In this document: positions 18,133 to 27,472 of the stretch, one piece after another
How the letters are laid out: the number at the start of each line of letters is the position of its first letter
How positions within the stretch are numbered: the stretch's first letter is position 1
Origin: Streptomyces koelreuteriae
Lineage (GTDB): Bacteria; Actinomycetota; Actinomycetes; Streptomycetales; Streptomycetaceae
NCBI RefSeq assembly: GCF_018604545.1
Contig: NZ_CP075896.1
Location: 1,922,001-1,986,000, forward strand
Length of the DNA stretch: 64,000 bases
Direction of reading: 5' to 3'
Notes under the pieces: generated by a model
The model's database searches: none
What the model saw: only the letters and a program-made list of their open reading frames with translations
Told to the model about the DNA's origin: nothing
Translations under genes and position numbers: made by a program

Positions 18133-19505
18133 TTGGCCGCCTCCTCGTTCTCGTTCGTGGCCGCGGCTGCGGTGTCGTCGTCGGCGTCCTCGCCGGTCTC
18201 GTCGGCTACGGGCTCGTAGACGAGCACCGCGCGGTTGTCGGGCCGCAGGCGGGCCTTGGCGACCTCCTGGACCTCCTCCGCAGTGACCTCCAGCACGCGC
18301 TGTACGGCGGTCAGGGCGAGCTGCGGGTCGCCGAACAGCACGGCGTACCGGCACAGTTCGTCCGCCCGGCCGGAGACCGTGCCGAGCCGGTCCAGCCACT
18401 CGCGCTCCAACTGGGCCTGGGCGCGCTCCATCTCCTCGGCCGTGGGGCCCTCCTCGGCGAACCGGGCGAGCTCCTCGTCGATGGCGGTCTCGATGACCGG
18501 CACCTCCACGTCACCGGACGTCTTCACGTCCAGCCAGCCCAGGGACGGCGCCCCGGCGAGCCGCAGCAGACCGAAGCCGGCCGCCACGGCCGTACGGTCC
18601 CGTCGTACCAGGCGGTTGTAGAGCCGGGAGGACTCGCCGCCGCCGAGGACGGTGAGGGCCAGGTCGGCCGCGTCGCACGCGCGTGTGCCGTCGTGCGGCA
18701 GCCGGTAGGCGGCCATCAGGGCGCGCGCCGGGACCTCCTCCTCGACGACCTCGCGCAGCTGCTCGCCGATGGTCTCCGGCAGCGAGCCGTCCCGGGGCGG
18801 GTGCTTGCCGTCGTGGCCGGGAATGGAGCCGAAGTACTTCTCGACCCAGGCCAGGGTCTGCTCCGGGTCGATGTCGCCGACCACGGAGAGCACGGCGTTG
18901 TTCGGCGCGTAGTAGGTCCGGAAGAACGCGCGCGCGTCCTCCAGGGTCGCCGCGTCCAGGTCGGCCATCGAGCCGATCGGGGTGTGGTGGTAGGGGTGGC
19001 CCTCCGGGTAGGCGAGGGCGGTCAGCTTCTCGAAAGCGGTGCCGTAGGGGACGTTGTCGTAGCGCTGGCGGCGCTCGTTCTTGACGACGTCGCGCTGGTT
19101 CTCCATCGACTCGTCGTCGAGGGCGGTCAGCAGGGAGCCCATCCGGTCGGCCTCCAGCCAGAGCGCGAGCTCCAGCTGGTGGGCGGGCATGGTCTCGAAA
19201 TAGTTGGTGCGCTCGAAGCTGGTGGTGCCGTTCAGCGAGCCGCCCGCGCCCTGGACGAACTCGAAGTGGCCGTTGCCCTTCACCTGGGCGGAACCCTGGA
19301 ACATCAGATGCTCGAAAAGGTGAGCCAGGCCGGTACGCCCCTTGACTTCGTGGCGCGAGCCGACGTCGTACCAGAGGCACACCGCCGCGACCGGGGTCAA
19401 GTGGTCCTCGGAGAGCACCACGCGCAGGCCGTTGGCCAGGCGGTGCTCGGTCGCTGTCAGGCCCCCGGAGCCTGCCTGGGCTGTGGCCGTGTGACCCATG
19501 GGCAT
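18129..19505 (-). CDS. M16 family zinc peptidase, catalytic subunit
   Basis: 458-aa pitrilysin-family metallopeptidase. The inverted zinc motif HLFEH is in GLAHLFEHLMFQGS (about residue 55), with the third ligand Glu in NQRDVVKNERRQRYD about 75 residues on. No signal peptide is visible, so the pair probably acts in the cytoplasm. The ATG at 19505 has AAGGGA 5 nt upstream; the longer in-frame extension to 19709 has no family similarity. First gene of the two-gene operon, divergent from parC. Confidence 0.92.
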   Translation of the reverse strand: MPMGHTATAQAGSGGLTATEHRLANGLRVVLSEDHLTPVAAVCLWYDVGSRHEVKGRTGLAHLFEHLMFQGSAQVKGNGHFEFVQGAGGSLNGTTSFERTNYFETMPAHQLELALWLEADRMGSLLTALDDESMENQRDVVKNERRQRYDNVPYGTAFEKLTALAYPEGHPYHHTPIGSMADLDAATLEDARAFFRTYYAPNNAVLSVVGDIDPEQTLAWVEKYFGSIPGHDGKHPPRDGSLPETIGEQLREVVEEEVPARALMAAYRLPHDGTRACDAADLALTVLGGGESSRLYNRLVRRDRTAVAAGFGLLRLAGAPSLGWLDVKTSGDVEVPVIETAIDEELARFAEEGPTAEEMERAQAQLEREWLDRLGTVSGRADELCRYAVLFGDPQLALTAVQRVLEVTAEEVQEVAKARLRPDNRAVLVYEPVADETGEDADDDTAAAATNENEEAAK

Positions 19506-19823
19506 GTACGTCCCTTCGATCGCGGTGCGGTCGTCCGACCGCGGATTCCTGCCGGTCCTGCCACTGTATGCAAGCGTGCGGAGCGCTGGTGAAGTTCCCG
19601 CTGCGCGTACGCGCAGAGCGAGATCGAGTGACCCGCTGTGCCGGGCCCGGACGGCGCGGCGGACGTCAGAGACCGGGTCCTTGTCCCGGTTGTCAGTGCG
19701 GCGGTCCACAATGGTCGGCGTCAGATCCGGATCGCAGAGGCAAGAGCGAGCCGAAGGGGCGTCTCGTCACCGACAGGAACGCCCCGCAGGCGAGCGACCA
19801 GCAAACAGGAGGAGCCGGCAGCG
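19506..19823. other. Divergent promoter region between the M16 operon and parC
   Basis: About 320 bp without a gene. It must contain promoters for both flanking operons. I could not assign a confident -35/-10 pair; a weak minus-strand candidate is TTGCAT with AGGAAT 17 nt downstream. No palindromic operator stands out. Confidence 0.4.
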
Positions 19824-22280
19824 ATGGCCCGCCGCAGCACGAAGACCCCGCCGCCCGACGACTCGTACGAGGAGAGGATCCTCGACATCGACGTCGTCGA
19901 CGAGATGCAGGGCTCCTTCCTCGAGTACGCGTACTCGGTCATCTACTCCCGCGCCCTGCCGGACGCACGCGACGGCCTCAAGCCGGTGCACCGCCGCATC
20001 GTCTACCAGATGAGCGAGATGGGCCTGCGCCCCGAGCGCGGGTACGTCAAGTGCGCCCGCGTCGTCGGCGAGGTGATGGGCAAGCTGCACCCGCACGGCG
20101 ACGCGTCGATCTACGACGCCCTCGTGCGCATGGCCCAGCCCTTCTCGATGCGCGTCCCCCTGGTCGACGGCCACGGCAACTTCGGCTCGCTGGGCAACGA
20201 CGACCCGCCGGCCGCCATGCGGTACACCGAGTGCCGGATGGCCGAGGCCACGAGCCTGATGACGGACTCCATCGACGAGGACACCGTCGACTTCAACCCC
20301 AACTACGACGGCCAGGAGCAGGAACCGGTGGCCCTGCCCGCCGCCTTCCCGAACCTCCTGGTCAACGGCGCCTCGGGCATCGCCGTCGGTATGGCCACGA
20401 ACATGCCGCCGCACAACCTGCGCGAGGTCATCGCGGCCGCCCGCCACCTGATCAGGTACCCGAACGCCGATCTGGACGCGCTGATGAAGCACGTCCCGGG
20501 CCCCGACCTGCCCACCGGCGGCCGTATCGTGGGCCTCCCCGGCATCCGGGACGCGTACGAGACGGGCCGCGGCACCTTCAAGATGCGGGCGACCGTCGCC
20601 GTGGAGACCGTGACGGCCCGCCGCAAGGGACTGGTCGTCACCCAGCTGCCCTTCACGGTCGGCCCGGAGAAGGTGATCGCCAAGATCAAGGACCTGGTCG
20701 GCTCGAAGAAGCTCCAGGGCATCGCCGACGTCAAGGACCTCACCGACCGGGAGCACGGCCTGCGCCTGGTCATCGAGATCAAGAACGGCTTCGTGCCGGA
20801 GGCGGTCCTGGAGCAGCTCTACAAGCTGACGCCGATGGAGGAGTCCTTCGGCATCAACAACGTGGCCCTGGTCGACGGCCAGCCGCTCACGCTGGGCCTC
20901 AAGGAGCTCCTGGAGGTCTACCTCGACCACCGCTTCACCGTCGTACGGCGGCGTTCGGAGTTCCGCCGCGGCAAGAAGCGCGACCGGCTGCACCTGGTCG
21001 AGGGCCTGCTCACGGCCCTGCTCGACATCGACGAGGTCATCCGCCTCATCCGCTCCAGCGAGAACTCCGCGCAGGCGAAGCAGCGCCTGATGGAGCAGTT
21101 CTCGCTGAGCGAGGTGCAGACGCAGTACATCCTCGACACGCCGCTGCGCCGTCTGACCAAGTTCGACCGCATCGAGCTGGAGGCGGAGAAGGACCGGCTC
21201 AACGCGGAGATCGAGGAACTGACCCGGATCCTCGACTCGGACGCCGAGCTGCGCAAGCTGGTCTCCTCCGAACTGGCCACCGTCGCCAAGAAGTTCGGCA
21301 CCGACCGGCGTACGGACCTGCTGGAGGCGGGTGGCACACCGGTCGCGACCGTGCCGCTCCAGGTGGCCGACGACCCGTGCCGGGTGCTGCTGTCCTCGAC
21401 GGGTCTGCTGGCCCGTACGGCGAACGGCGAGCCGTTCACGGAGGACGCCGGCGCGGAGCGCGTGAAGCACGACGTGATCGTCTCGGCGGTGCCGGCCACC
21501 GCCCGTGGCGAGGTGGGCGCGGTCACCTCGACGGGCCGGCTGCTGCGGCTGAACGTGATCGACCTGCCCCAGCTCCCGGAGTCGCTGTCGACGCCGAACC
21601 TCGCGGGGGGCGCCCCGCTGGCGGAGTTCGTCTCCCTGGAGGACGACGAGACGGTGGTCTGTCTGACGACCCTCGACGAGTCGTCGCAGGGCCTGGCGAT
21701 CGGCACGGCACAGGGCGTGGTCAAGCGCGTGGTGCCGGACTATCCGTCCCACAAGGAAGAGCTCGAGGTCATCACCCTCAAGGAGGGCGACCGGATCGTC
21801 GGCGCGGTGGAGCTGCGCACCGGCGACGAGGATCTGATCTTCATCTCCGACGACGCGCAGTTGCTGCGCTATCCGGCCGCACAGGTCCGTGCCCAGGGCC
21901 GCGCGGCGGGCGGCATGGCGGGCATCAAGCTCACGGAGGGCGCGAAGGTCATCTCCTTCACCGCGGTGGATCCGGCGGCGGACGCCGTCGTCTTCACCGT
22001 CGCGGGCTCGCGCGGCACCCTGGACGACTCGGTCCAGACGACGGCCAAGCTGACCCCGTTCGACCAGTACCCGCGCAAGGGCCGGGCCACGGGCGGCGTC
22101 CGCTGCCAGCGGTTCCTGAAGGGCGAGGACTGTCTGTCCGTGGCCTGGGCGGGCCCGGTCCCTGCCCTCGCGGCACAGAAGAACGGCACTCCGGTCGACC
22201 TTCCGGAGATCGACCCGCGGCGGGACGGCTCGGGGGTTTCCCTGGCGAAGACCGTATGGGTGGTGGCGGGGCCGGTGTAG
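19824..22280 (+). CDS. parC: DNA topoisomerase IV subunit A
   Basis: 818-aa type IIA topoisomerase subunit that cuts and rejoins DNA to decatenate daughter chromosomes. The quinolone-resistance region [15 protein letters not shown] (residues ~87-100) and the catalytic Tyr134 in AAMRYTE are visible. The breakage-reunion domain extends to ~490, and the beta-pinwheel C-terminal domain occupies ~500-810. The start ATG follows AGGAGGAG. The partner subunit is encoded at 33245-35368. The short C-terminal domain without a GyrA-box and the pairing with parE separate it from gyrA. Confidence 0.93.
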   Translation: MARRSTKTPPPDDSYEERILDIDVVDEMQGSFLEYAYSVIYSRALPDARDGLKPVHRRIVYQMSEMGLRPERGYVKCARVVGEVMGKLHPHGDASIYDALVRMAQPFSMRVPLVDGHGNFGSLGNDDPPAAMRYTECRMAEATSLMTDSIDEDTVDFNPNYDGQEQEPVALPAAFPNLLVNGASGIAVGMATNMPPHNLREVIAAARHLIRYPNADLDALMKHVPGPDLPTGGRIVGLPGIRDAYETGRGTFKMRATVAVETVTARRKGLVVTQLPFTVGPEKVIAKIKDLVGSKKLQGIADVKDLTDREHGLRLVIEIKNGFVPEAVLEQLYKLTPMEESFGINNVALVDGQPLTLGLKELLEVYLDHRFTVVRRRSEFRRGKKRDRLHLVEGLLTALLDIDEVIRLIRSSENSAQAKQRLMEQFSLSEVQTQYILDTPLRRLTKFDRIELEAEKDRLNAEIEELTRILDSDAELRKLVSSELATVAKKFGTDRRTDLLEAGGTPVATVPLQVADDPCRVLLSSTGLLARTANGEPFTEDAGAERVKHDVIVSAVPATARGEVGAVTSTGRLLRLNVIDLPQLPESLSTPNLAGGAPLAEFVSLEDDETVVCLTTLDESSQGLAIGTAQGVVKRVVPDYPSHKEELEVITLKEGDRIVGAVELRTGDEDLIFISDDAQLLRYPAAQVRAQGRAAGGMAGIKLTEGAKVISFTAVDPAADAVVFTVAGSRGTLDDSVQTTAKLTPFDQYPRKGRATGGVRCQRFLKGEDCLSVAWAGPVPALAAQKNGTPVDLPEIDPRRDGSGVSLAKTVWVVAGPV

Positions 22281-22296
22281 GCGGGCCCCAGCCGTT

Positions 22297-23391
22297 CTAG
22301 ACGGGCTCCCCGAGATCCTCCTCGGTGCCCGGTACGTACCGCAGGACGCCCCACATGCCGCGCTCATCGGCGTGTGGGGCCTCGCTCCGGCACGCGTCGA
22401 GCTGTTTGTCGAGGGCGGCGGTGTCGATCCCGGAGCCGATGAGGACCAGCTGGGAGAGGCGTTCGTCGCCGGCCGGCCAGGGCTCCGGGTAGAAGCGCAG
22501 GAACCGTCCGACGGCGTGGACGGCGTAGCGGTTGTGGACGTCGTGGGGCCCGAAGTCGACGTAGCCCTTGATCCGGTACAGCCCCTCGGGCCGGCTGTCG
22601 AGGAACTCCATCAGCCGGCGCGGGTCGAGGGGCTCCCGGGAGACGAACGACAGACTGTCGTACGCGCTGTGCAGATGCCCGGCGTGGCCCTCCGCGCCGG
22701 TCTCGTGCAGGTCGTCGAAGGACAGCTGCCCGACGCGTTCCTCGCTCGGCCGGCAGTCGAAGAGGAACTCGGGATCGATCCGGCCGTAGGTGGCCGGGAC
22801 GACGGCCGCGCGGTCGACCAGGGACCGGACCAGCCCGAGGACGCGCTCGCCGTCGGTCGCCCGGTCGGCCTTGTTGACCACGACGAGGTCGGCCAGCGCG
22901 AGATGCCGGTCGATCTCGGGGTGCCTGGCCCGGGTGTCGTCGAACTCGGCGGCGTCGACGACCTCGACGAGCCCGCCGTACACGATGCGCGGATCCTCGC
23001 TCGCGAGCACCATCCGCACGAGTTCCTGCGGCTCGGCGAGACCGCTGGCCTCGATGACGATGACGTCGATGCCGAGGGACGGCTCCGTGAGCCGCTCGAG
23101 ATAGAGATCCAGTTCACCGGCGTCGACGGCACAGCACAGGCATCCGTTGCCGAGCGAGACGGTCGAATCGCCGAGCGCGCCCGCGACGGCCATCGCGTCG
23201 ATCTCGATGGCCCCGAAGTCATTGACGACCGCGCCGATCCGGCTGCCTCCGCTGCGGTGCAGGAGGTGATTGAGCAGTGTGGTCTTTCCGGATCCGAGGA
23301 ATCCGGCCAGGACCACGACCGGGATCTGCCGCGGACCCGCGCTCGGGCTCGGGCTCTGCCGCGGACTCGGGCTCGGGCTCGGCTGGCTCAC
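22297..23391 (-). CDS. CobW/COG0523 family metallochaperone GTPase
   Basis: 364-aa P-loop GTPase of the COG0523 group, which delivers metals such as zinc or cobalt. Walker A is GFLGSGKTT (about residue 32). The metal-binding GCLCC motif (NGCLCCAVD, about residue 85), the NKAD guanine-specificity motif and a C-terminal CobW_C domain (~235-330, ending in SQLVLIGSGID) are present. The N-terminus is a short Ser/Pro/Arg repeat encoded by low-complexity DNA. The GTG start at 23391 has AGAGAGG upstream. No Zur-type box was recognised upstream, so the metal is unclear. Confidence 0.88.
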   Translation of the reverse strand: MSQPSPSPSPRQSPSPSAGPRQIPVVVLAGFLGSGKTTLLNHLLHRSGGSRIGAVVNDFGAIEIDAMAVAGALGDSTVSLGNGCLCCAVDAGELDLYLERLTEPSLGIDVIVIEASGLAEPQELVRMVLASEDPRIVYGGLVEVVDAAEFDDTRARHPEIDRHLALADLVVVNKADRATDGERVLGLVRSLVDRAAVVPATYGRIDPEFLFDCRPSEERVGQLSFDDLHETGAEGHAGHLHSAYDSLSFVSREPLDPRRLMEFLDSRPEGLYRIKGYVDFGPHDVHNRYAVHAVGRFLRFYPEPWPAGDERLSQLVLIGSGIDTAALDKQLDACRSEAPHADERGMWGVLRYVPGTEEDLGEPV

Positions 23392-23713
23392 CGTGCGACC
23401 TCTCTCACGCCGACGCGTGCACCGGCTCGCGTTCTCGGCACTGGGACGAAGAATGAATGCCGAACCAGGATACGAGCCGCAGGAATCGCGCCGAAGTGAA
23501 CGATTGTTAGCAGCACTTGCGGGGCAGACGTTCGGCAAGGCGCCGGATCGTGCGACCCTCGCTTCCCTCCGTGCGCCGCCTCTCCGCCTCCCCGCCGATC
23601 AGAGCCGCTCGGCACTCTGGGGAGACGGCAAGCGCCGCCCACTGCTCGCCGGTCCCCTCCAGTCGACCCGCACCCCGACGACCGGCGGACGGCCGCCTGA
23701 CTCGGGGGTTGAC
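23392..23713. other. Intergenic region between CobW and DUF6082 genes
   Basis: About 320 bp between divergent genes. No convincing small gene, RNA or operator was seen; promoters for both genes are presumably here. Confidence 0.35.
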
Positions 23714-24274
23714 ATGGCCACACGGAAAATTGGGATACAGGGACTGCGCTCCGCCGCCGCGGCCGGACTCGGCATGGCGGCCGGCGCTCTCGTCGCCATG
23801 GCGGCACAGAAGCAGGCGATGGACACGCTGCACGAACGCCTGGGCGAGCTGGAACGGCACGCCCGCACACAGCAGCAGCGCTCCAACCTGGCCAGGCAGC
23901 AGCGGCAGCACTGGGAGCTGCTGAGCAAGGCGATCGACGATCCCGAACTCGCCGAGGTCCTGGACATCTTCGAGAGGCCCGTCACCCCTGAGCGGCGCCG
24001 GCAGTACCTCTTCGCCAACGCGCTGTACACCAACCTGCTCTGCTACTACCGCATCGGCAACATGGGAAGAGACGAGTTCTTCAAGCACGTCCGGGGCATT
24101 TTCCAGAACCCGATCGTCAGGGAGTACTGGTACGCGACCCAGCAGCAGCGCGCGAGCCTCACGGGCACCGAGGAGGCGGAACTCGGCCGACTCGTCGACG
24201 ACCTGCTGCTGCAACTCGATGAAGCGGACACCGATGAGTGGTGGGTGGTCGGCGAGCCGCCCACCGACCCCTGA
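23714..24274 (+). CDS. DUF6082 family protein with one N-terminal membrane segment
   Basis: 186-aa protein. Residues ~10-35 (GLRSAAAAGLGMAAGALVAMAA) form one hydrophobic helix, followed by a Gln/Arg-rich helical stretch with coiled-coil character (HERLGELERHARTQQQRSNL). The DUF6082 core (~65-165, YLFANALYTNLLCYYRIGNM; FFKHVRGIFQNPIVREYWY) follows. Such proteins are common and multicopy in streptomycetes; function unknown. ATG at 23714 with GGGGG upstream. It converges with the 79-aa gene, and the pair sits between otherwise core genes. Confidence 0.75.
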   Translation: MATRKIGIQGLRSAAAAGLGMAAGALVAMAAQKQAMDTLHERLGELERHARTQQQRSNLARQQRQHWELLSKAIDDPELAEVLDIFERPVTPERRRQYLFANALYTNLLCYYRIGNMGRDEFFKHVRGIFQNPIVREYWYATQQQRASLTGTEEAELGRLVDDLLLQLDEADTDEWWVVGEPPTDP

Positions 24275-24307
24275 CGGGACGTGATGGCCCGATATGGCCC
24301 GAGACGG

Positions 24308-24353
24308 CAGGAGCCGACCCGCACGGCACCACGCCGATACGGACCGGCTCCTT
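24308..24353. terminator. Possible terminator between DUF6082 and the 79-aa gene
   Basis: 8-bp arms aggagccg / cggctcct around a 28-nt loop, located between the two convergent stops. Weak because of the long loop. Confidence 0.35.
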
Positions 24354-24369
24354 CACGACCACGGGATCG

Positions 24370-24609
24370 TCAGGCGTCGGGGATGTCCTTCTTCGCCTTG
24401 ACCAGGGTCTCTCGGGTGATGACGACGATGCGTTCGTAGTCGGCGCGTCCGGCGTCGTCGGGCAGTTGGGTGTCGAGGGAGTCAGTGACATCCGTGCCGA
24501 TGACCGCGAAGTTGCCGTCGGCCAATTCAAAGATGTCGGGACATGTCCCGCCACCGGCACTGCCTCGATAGCGGGGAGCGACACCAAGGCGGCGGATGAT
24601 CTGACTCAC
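24370..24609 (-). CDS. Small hypothetical protein (79 aa)
   Basis: Starts with GTG (VSQIIRRLGVAPRYR) after AGAGGGA. The centre reads CPDIFELADGNFAVIGTDVTDSL and the C-terminal half is charged (RIVVITRETLVKAKKDIPDA). The pattern resembles small Streptomyces proteins found near helix-turn-helix regulators, but I cannot name a family. Codon use and ribosome binding site support it as real. It is convergent with DUF6082; about 260 bp of AT-richer, gene-free DNA separates it from the citrate synthase stop. Confidence 0.6.
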   Translation of the reverse strand: MSQIIRRLGVAPRYRGSAGGGTCPDIFELADGNFAVIGTDVTDSLDTQLPDDAGRADYERIVVITRETLVKAKKDIPDA

Positions 24610-24870
24610 TGTTGAATTCCCTCTGTTCTCAAGGCACAAGCGCCTGCGCCCGCGGCCGCGCGAGCGGTGGCATCCTCGCAGGCCCGAGCCTTGGCCGCCG
24701 CGCGACACGCACGCGGTCCGCCCCCGCGCCCCAAGGAAGCAAGGCATCTTTGCGGCCCTGTTTTATCACCCGCGAGGGTGGGGCCACTCACGTTCCTGGA
24801 GAACATCCGCAAGAGTGACGGAAGGCAGTGAAGAATCGATCATCGGCCCGTTTAGGACAGTTGTGACTGT

Positions 24871-26052
24871 TTATGCAGTCGGCGCCGACGACACGATCGG
24901 CACCGACTCGGGCGCCGGCGGCCCCACATACCGCGCCACCGGCCTGATGATCTTCGTGTCCTCCGCCTGTTCCAGGATGTTGGCGCTCCAGCCCACCGCT
25001 CGCGCCGCGGCGAAGGTCGGGGTGAACATCTCCCGGGGCAGACCGCACAGTTCCATGACCACGCCCGCGTAGTACTCGACGTTGGTGTGGAGCTCCCGGC
25101 CGGGTTTCAGCTCCGCCAGGATCGCCTCGACGTGGCGCTCGACCTCCACGGCGAAGTCCACGCGCGGCCCGCCGAACGCCTGGGCGACCTCGCGCAGCAT
25201 CCGGGACCGCGGGTCCTCCGTGCGGTAGATCGCATGGCCGAAGCCCATGATGCGATCCCCGGCGAGCACCCTCTGACGCACCCAGGAGTCGATCCGGTCC
25301 GGGGTGCCGATCGCATCCAGGGTGTCCAGCGCGCGGCTGGGCGCACCTCCGTGCAGCGGCCCGGACAGCGCCGCCACCGCGCCGGCGAGGCACGCCGCCA
25401 CATCCGCGCCGGTCGACGCGATGACCCGGGCCGTGAAGGTTGACGCATTGAATCCGTGATCAATGGTTGAGATCAGGTATTGCTCGATCGCGCGTGCGTG
25501 CTGCTCGGTCGGCACCGACCCGGTCAGCATGTAGAGGTAGTTCGCCGCGTACGACAGGTCCTCGCGCGGCTCCACGGGCTCGAGCCCCTGCCCCAGCCGG
25601 TGCAGCGCGGTGAGCAGCGTGGGTACGGCGGCGGCCGCCTCGAGCGTGTTCCGCAGGCGCTGCCCGGCGTCGACGTCGTACACAGGACGGAACCCCTTTG
25701 CCGCCCCCAGCAGCGACAGCGCCGTACGCATCCCGGCGAGCGGGCCTGAGCGCCCGCCGGCCGCCGCTATGGCCGGCAGGGCGGCTCGCACCTCGTCGGG
25801 GAGCCGGCGCAGCGCGGCGGTCTCGGCCGCGAAGGCCGCACCGCTCCCGGCGTCCGGCAGTTCGCCGTGCACGAGCAGGTGCCAGACGTCCTCGAAGCCG
25901 CGGGTCCGCGCGAGGTCGACGGCCGAGTACTGCCGGTAGTGGTAGAAGCCCTCGAGACCACGGACGTCCCCGATCCGGGTGTCGGTGACGACGACCCCGG
26001 CGAGCCCCCGCGGCACGTCGAGAAGAGCGGGTGCGGACCTGTTGACTGACAT
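24871..26052 (-). CDS. Citrate synthase-like protein (CitA type)
   Basis: 393-aa citrate synthase fold. The two catalytic histidines are visible in LSGPLHGGAPSRAL (about residue 232) and IMGFGHAIYR (about 273). The third catalytic position, usually Asp in NVDFYSG, is Glu here (TNVEYYAGVV, about 327). As I recall, CitA-type proteins in mycobacteria also show Glu there, so this is a subfamily trait. ATG at 26052 (MSVNRS) has GGGAGGA 6 nt upstream. It is divergent from a second citrate synthase gene, sharing a 101-bp AT-rich regulatory region. It could make citrate or 2-methylcitrate. Confidence 0.88.
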   Translation of the reverse strand: MSVNRSAPALLDVPRGLAGVVVTDTRIGDVRGLEGFYHYRQYSAVDLARTRGFEDVWHLLVHGELPDAGSGAAFAAETAALRRLPDEVRAALPAIAAAGGRSGPLAGMRTALSLLGAAKGFRPVYDVDAGQRLRNTLEAAAAVPTLLTALHRLGQGLEPVEPREDLSYAANYLYMLTGSVPTEQHARAIEQYLISTIDHGFNASTFTARVIASTGADVAACLAGAVAALSGPLHGGAPSRALDTLDAIGTPDRIDSWVRQRVLAGDRIMGFGHAIYRTEDPRSRMLREVAQAFGGPRVDFAVEVERHVEAILAELKPGRELHTNVEYYAGVVMELCGLPREMFTPTFAAARAVGWSANILEQAEDTKIIRPVARYVGPPAPESVPIVSSAPTA

Positions 26053-26086
26053 GTCTTCCTCCCTGGACTTGATTCGACTGTCCATG

Positions 26087-26135
26087 ATTGACTCAAGACG
26101 TGTCAATATTGATTCAATCAATACATCAATCAATA
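26087..26135. promoter_or_regulatory. Operator-like AT-rich repeats between divergent citrate synthase genes
   Basis: Several copies of an ATTGA(C/T) box: attgac at 26087-26092 facing gtcaat at 26102-26107, a 7-bp inverted repeat tattgat-tca-atcaata at 26107-26123, and a further atcaatcaata at 26125-26135. AT content is far above the surroundings. Likely binds a regulator controlling both genes. Confidence 0.65.
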
Positions 26136-26153
26136 GGCCGCTAGGCGGATACG

Positions 26154-27419
26154 GTGACCCCCATGCGCGATCAAGAGCCCGCCCCCCGCGACGCGGACCG
26201 GCGGTTGAGCACCAAGGAGGCCGCCGAGCTGCTCGGTGTGAAGCCGGAGACCGTGTACGCGTACGTCAGCCGCGGTCAGCTCAGCAGCCGGCGGGTGACC
26301 GGCGGCCGGGGCAGCACCTTCGACGCCGGGGAGGTCGAGGCGCTCGCCCGGCGCAACAGGCGGGAGGGCGCGGGAAGTTCCGGATCCGGCGGCGAGCTGT
26401 CCGTGCGGACGCGCATCACGCTCATCGAGAGCGACCGCTACTCCTTCCGCGGTGTCGACGCGGTGGACCTGGCCGCACGGCACACCTACGAGGAGGTCGC
26501 CGAGTGGCTGTGGACCGGCCGGATGCACCGGGGAGGCACATTCACCGCGCCTCCCGCCTCCGTCGCCGTGGCCCGCCGTGCCGTCGACGCGCTGCCCGAA
26601 CACGCCGCGCCCACCGATCTGCTGCGCGTCGCGACGATCGCCGCCGCGACCGCCGACCCGCTGCGGTTCGACCTGTCCGAGGAAGCCGTGCTCGGCACGG
26701 CGCGCACGCTCATTCCCACGCTCGTCGCCGCGCTGCCGCACGTGCGGCACGACCGTCGCGACGAAGGCCCCCTGGCCCACCGCCTGTGGACCCGGCTGAC
26801 CGGGCAGGACGCCGACGAGGCGTCCCTGCGCGCCCTGGACGCCGCTCTCGCCCTCCTCGTCGACCATGATCTGGCCGCCTCGACACTCGCCGTGCGCGTC
26901 GCCGCGTCGGCCCGTGCCCACGCCTACGCGGCGGTCTCCGCGGGGCTGGGCGTGATCGAGGGCCCGCTGCACGGCGCGGCCAGCGGACTCGCCCACCGGC
27001 TGCTCCTCGATGTGCTCGACCAGGGCGACGCGGCGCCCGTGATCGCGGACGAACTGCGCGCCGGCCGCCGTATCCCGGGACTCGGCCACCGGCTCTACCC
27101 CGGCGAGGACCCACGCGCGCGTGCCCTGTTCACCTACCTGGAACAGATCCCGCGCGCGGAGCCCGCCCTGCTCGCGGCCCGCGACATCGTCGAGACCACC
27201 GCCCGTCACGCCCCGCTGCACGCCAACGTCGACCTGGCGCTCGCCGTGCTGACCGCGTCCTGCGGCATGCCCTCGACGGCCGGCGAGACGATCTTCGCCG
27301 TCGCGCGGACAGCGGGCTGGATCGCTCACGCCCTGGAGGAGTACGGCGAACGCCCCCTGCGGATGCGCCCGAGCGGTCTCTACGCGGGTCCGAAGCCGCC
27401 GCAGCCACTGCCGGAGTAG
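26154..27419 (+). CDS. Citrate synthase with N-terminal helix-turn-helix domain
   Basis: 421-aa fusion. Residues ~17-68 form an excisionase/MerR-like HTH (LSTKEAAELLGVKPETVYAY, SRGQLSSRRV). After a short linker, residues ~85-410 form a citrate synthase domain with the catalytic residues kept: GPLHGAASGL (His), GLGHRLYPGEDPRAR (His) and ANVDLALAVL (Asp). The protein could be an enzyme that also binds DNA, or a regulator that senses acetyl-CoA or oxaloacetate. Start GTG at 26154 with AGGCGG upstream; an ATG three codons later is possible. Overlap of the start with the palindromic region suggests autoregulation. Confidence 0.88.
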   Translation: MTPMRDQEPAPRDADRRLSTKEAAELLGVKPETVYAYVSRGQLSSRRVTGGRGSTFDAGEVEALARRNRREGAGSSGSGGELSVRTRITLIESDRYSFRGVDAVDLAARHTYEEVAEWLWTGRMHRGGTFTAPPASVAVARRAVDALPEHAAPTDLLRVATIAAATADPLRFDLSEEAVLGTARTLIPTLVAALPHVRHDRRDEGPLAHRLWTRLTGQDADEASLRALDAALALLVDHDLAASTLAVRVAASARAHAYAAVSAGLGVIEGPLHGAASGLAHRLLLDVLDQGDAAPVIADELRAGRRIPGLGHRLYPGEDPRARALFTYLEQIPRAEPALLAARDIVETTARHAPLHANVDLALAVLTASCGMPSTAGETIFAVARTAGWIAHALEEYGERPLRMRPSGLYAGPKPPQPLPE

Positions 27420-27453
27420 GGCAGGGCGGGCCCGGCCGTCGCCGCGCGCCAAC

Positions 27454-27472
27454 TCAGGTTAGGCTCACCTGT
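27454..27472 (+). promoter_or_regulatory. Iron box (DmdR1/IdeR type) and -10 of the sucrase/ferredoxin-like gene
   Basis: tcaggttaggctcacctgt matches the Streptomyces iron box TTAGGTTAGGCTCACCTAA at most positions. It contains a -10 hexamer taggct (27460-27465) exactly 7 nt before the GTG start, so the repressor would cover the promoter core. Confidence 0.8.

Noticed and set aside
19568..22300. Open frame of 910 codons overlapping parC
   Set aside because: Arg/Gly/Pro-rich out-of-frame shadow of the topoisomerase IV gene, with no ribosome binding site or family similarity.
23330..23390. Short tandem Ser/Pro codon repeats at the CobW N-terminus, considered as a CRISPR-like or VNTR repeat
   Set aside because: Repeats are only about 6-12 nt and encode an SPSPS stretch; ordinary coding low complexity.
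24610..24870. Small gene or RNA in the AT-richer gap before the citrate synthase
   Set aside because: Open frames lack ribosome binding sites and no stable RNA structure stood out.
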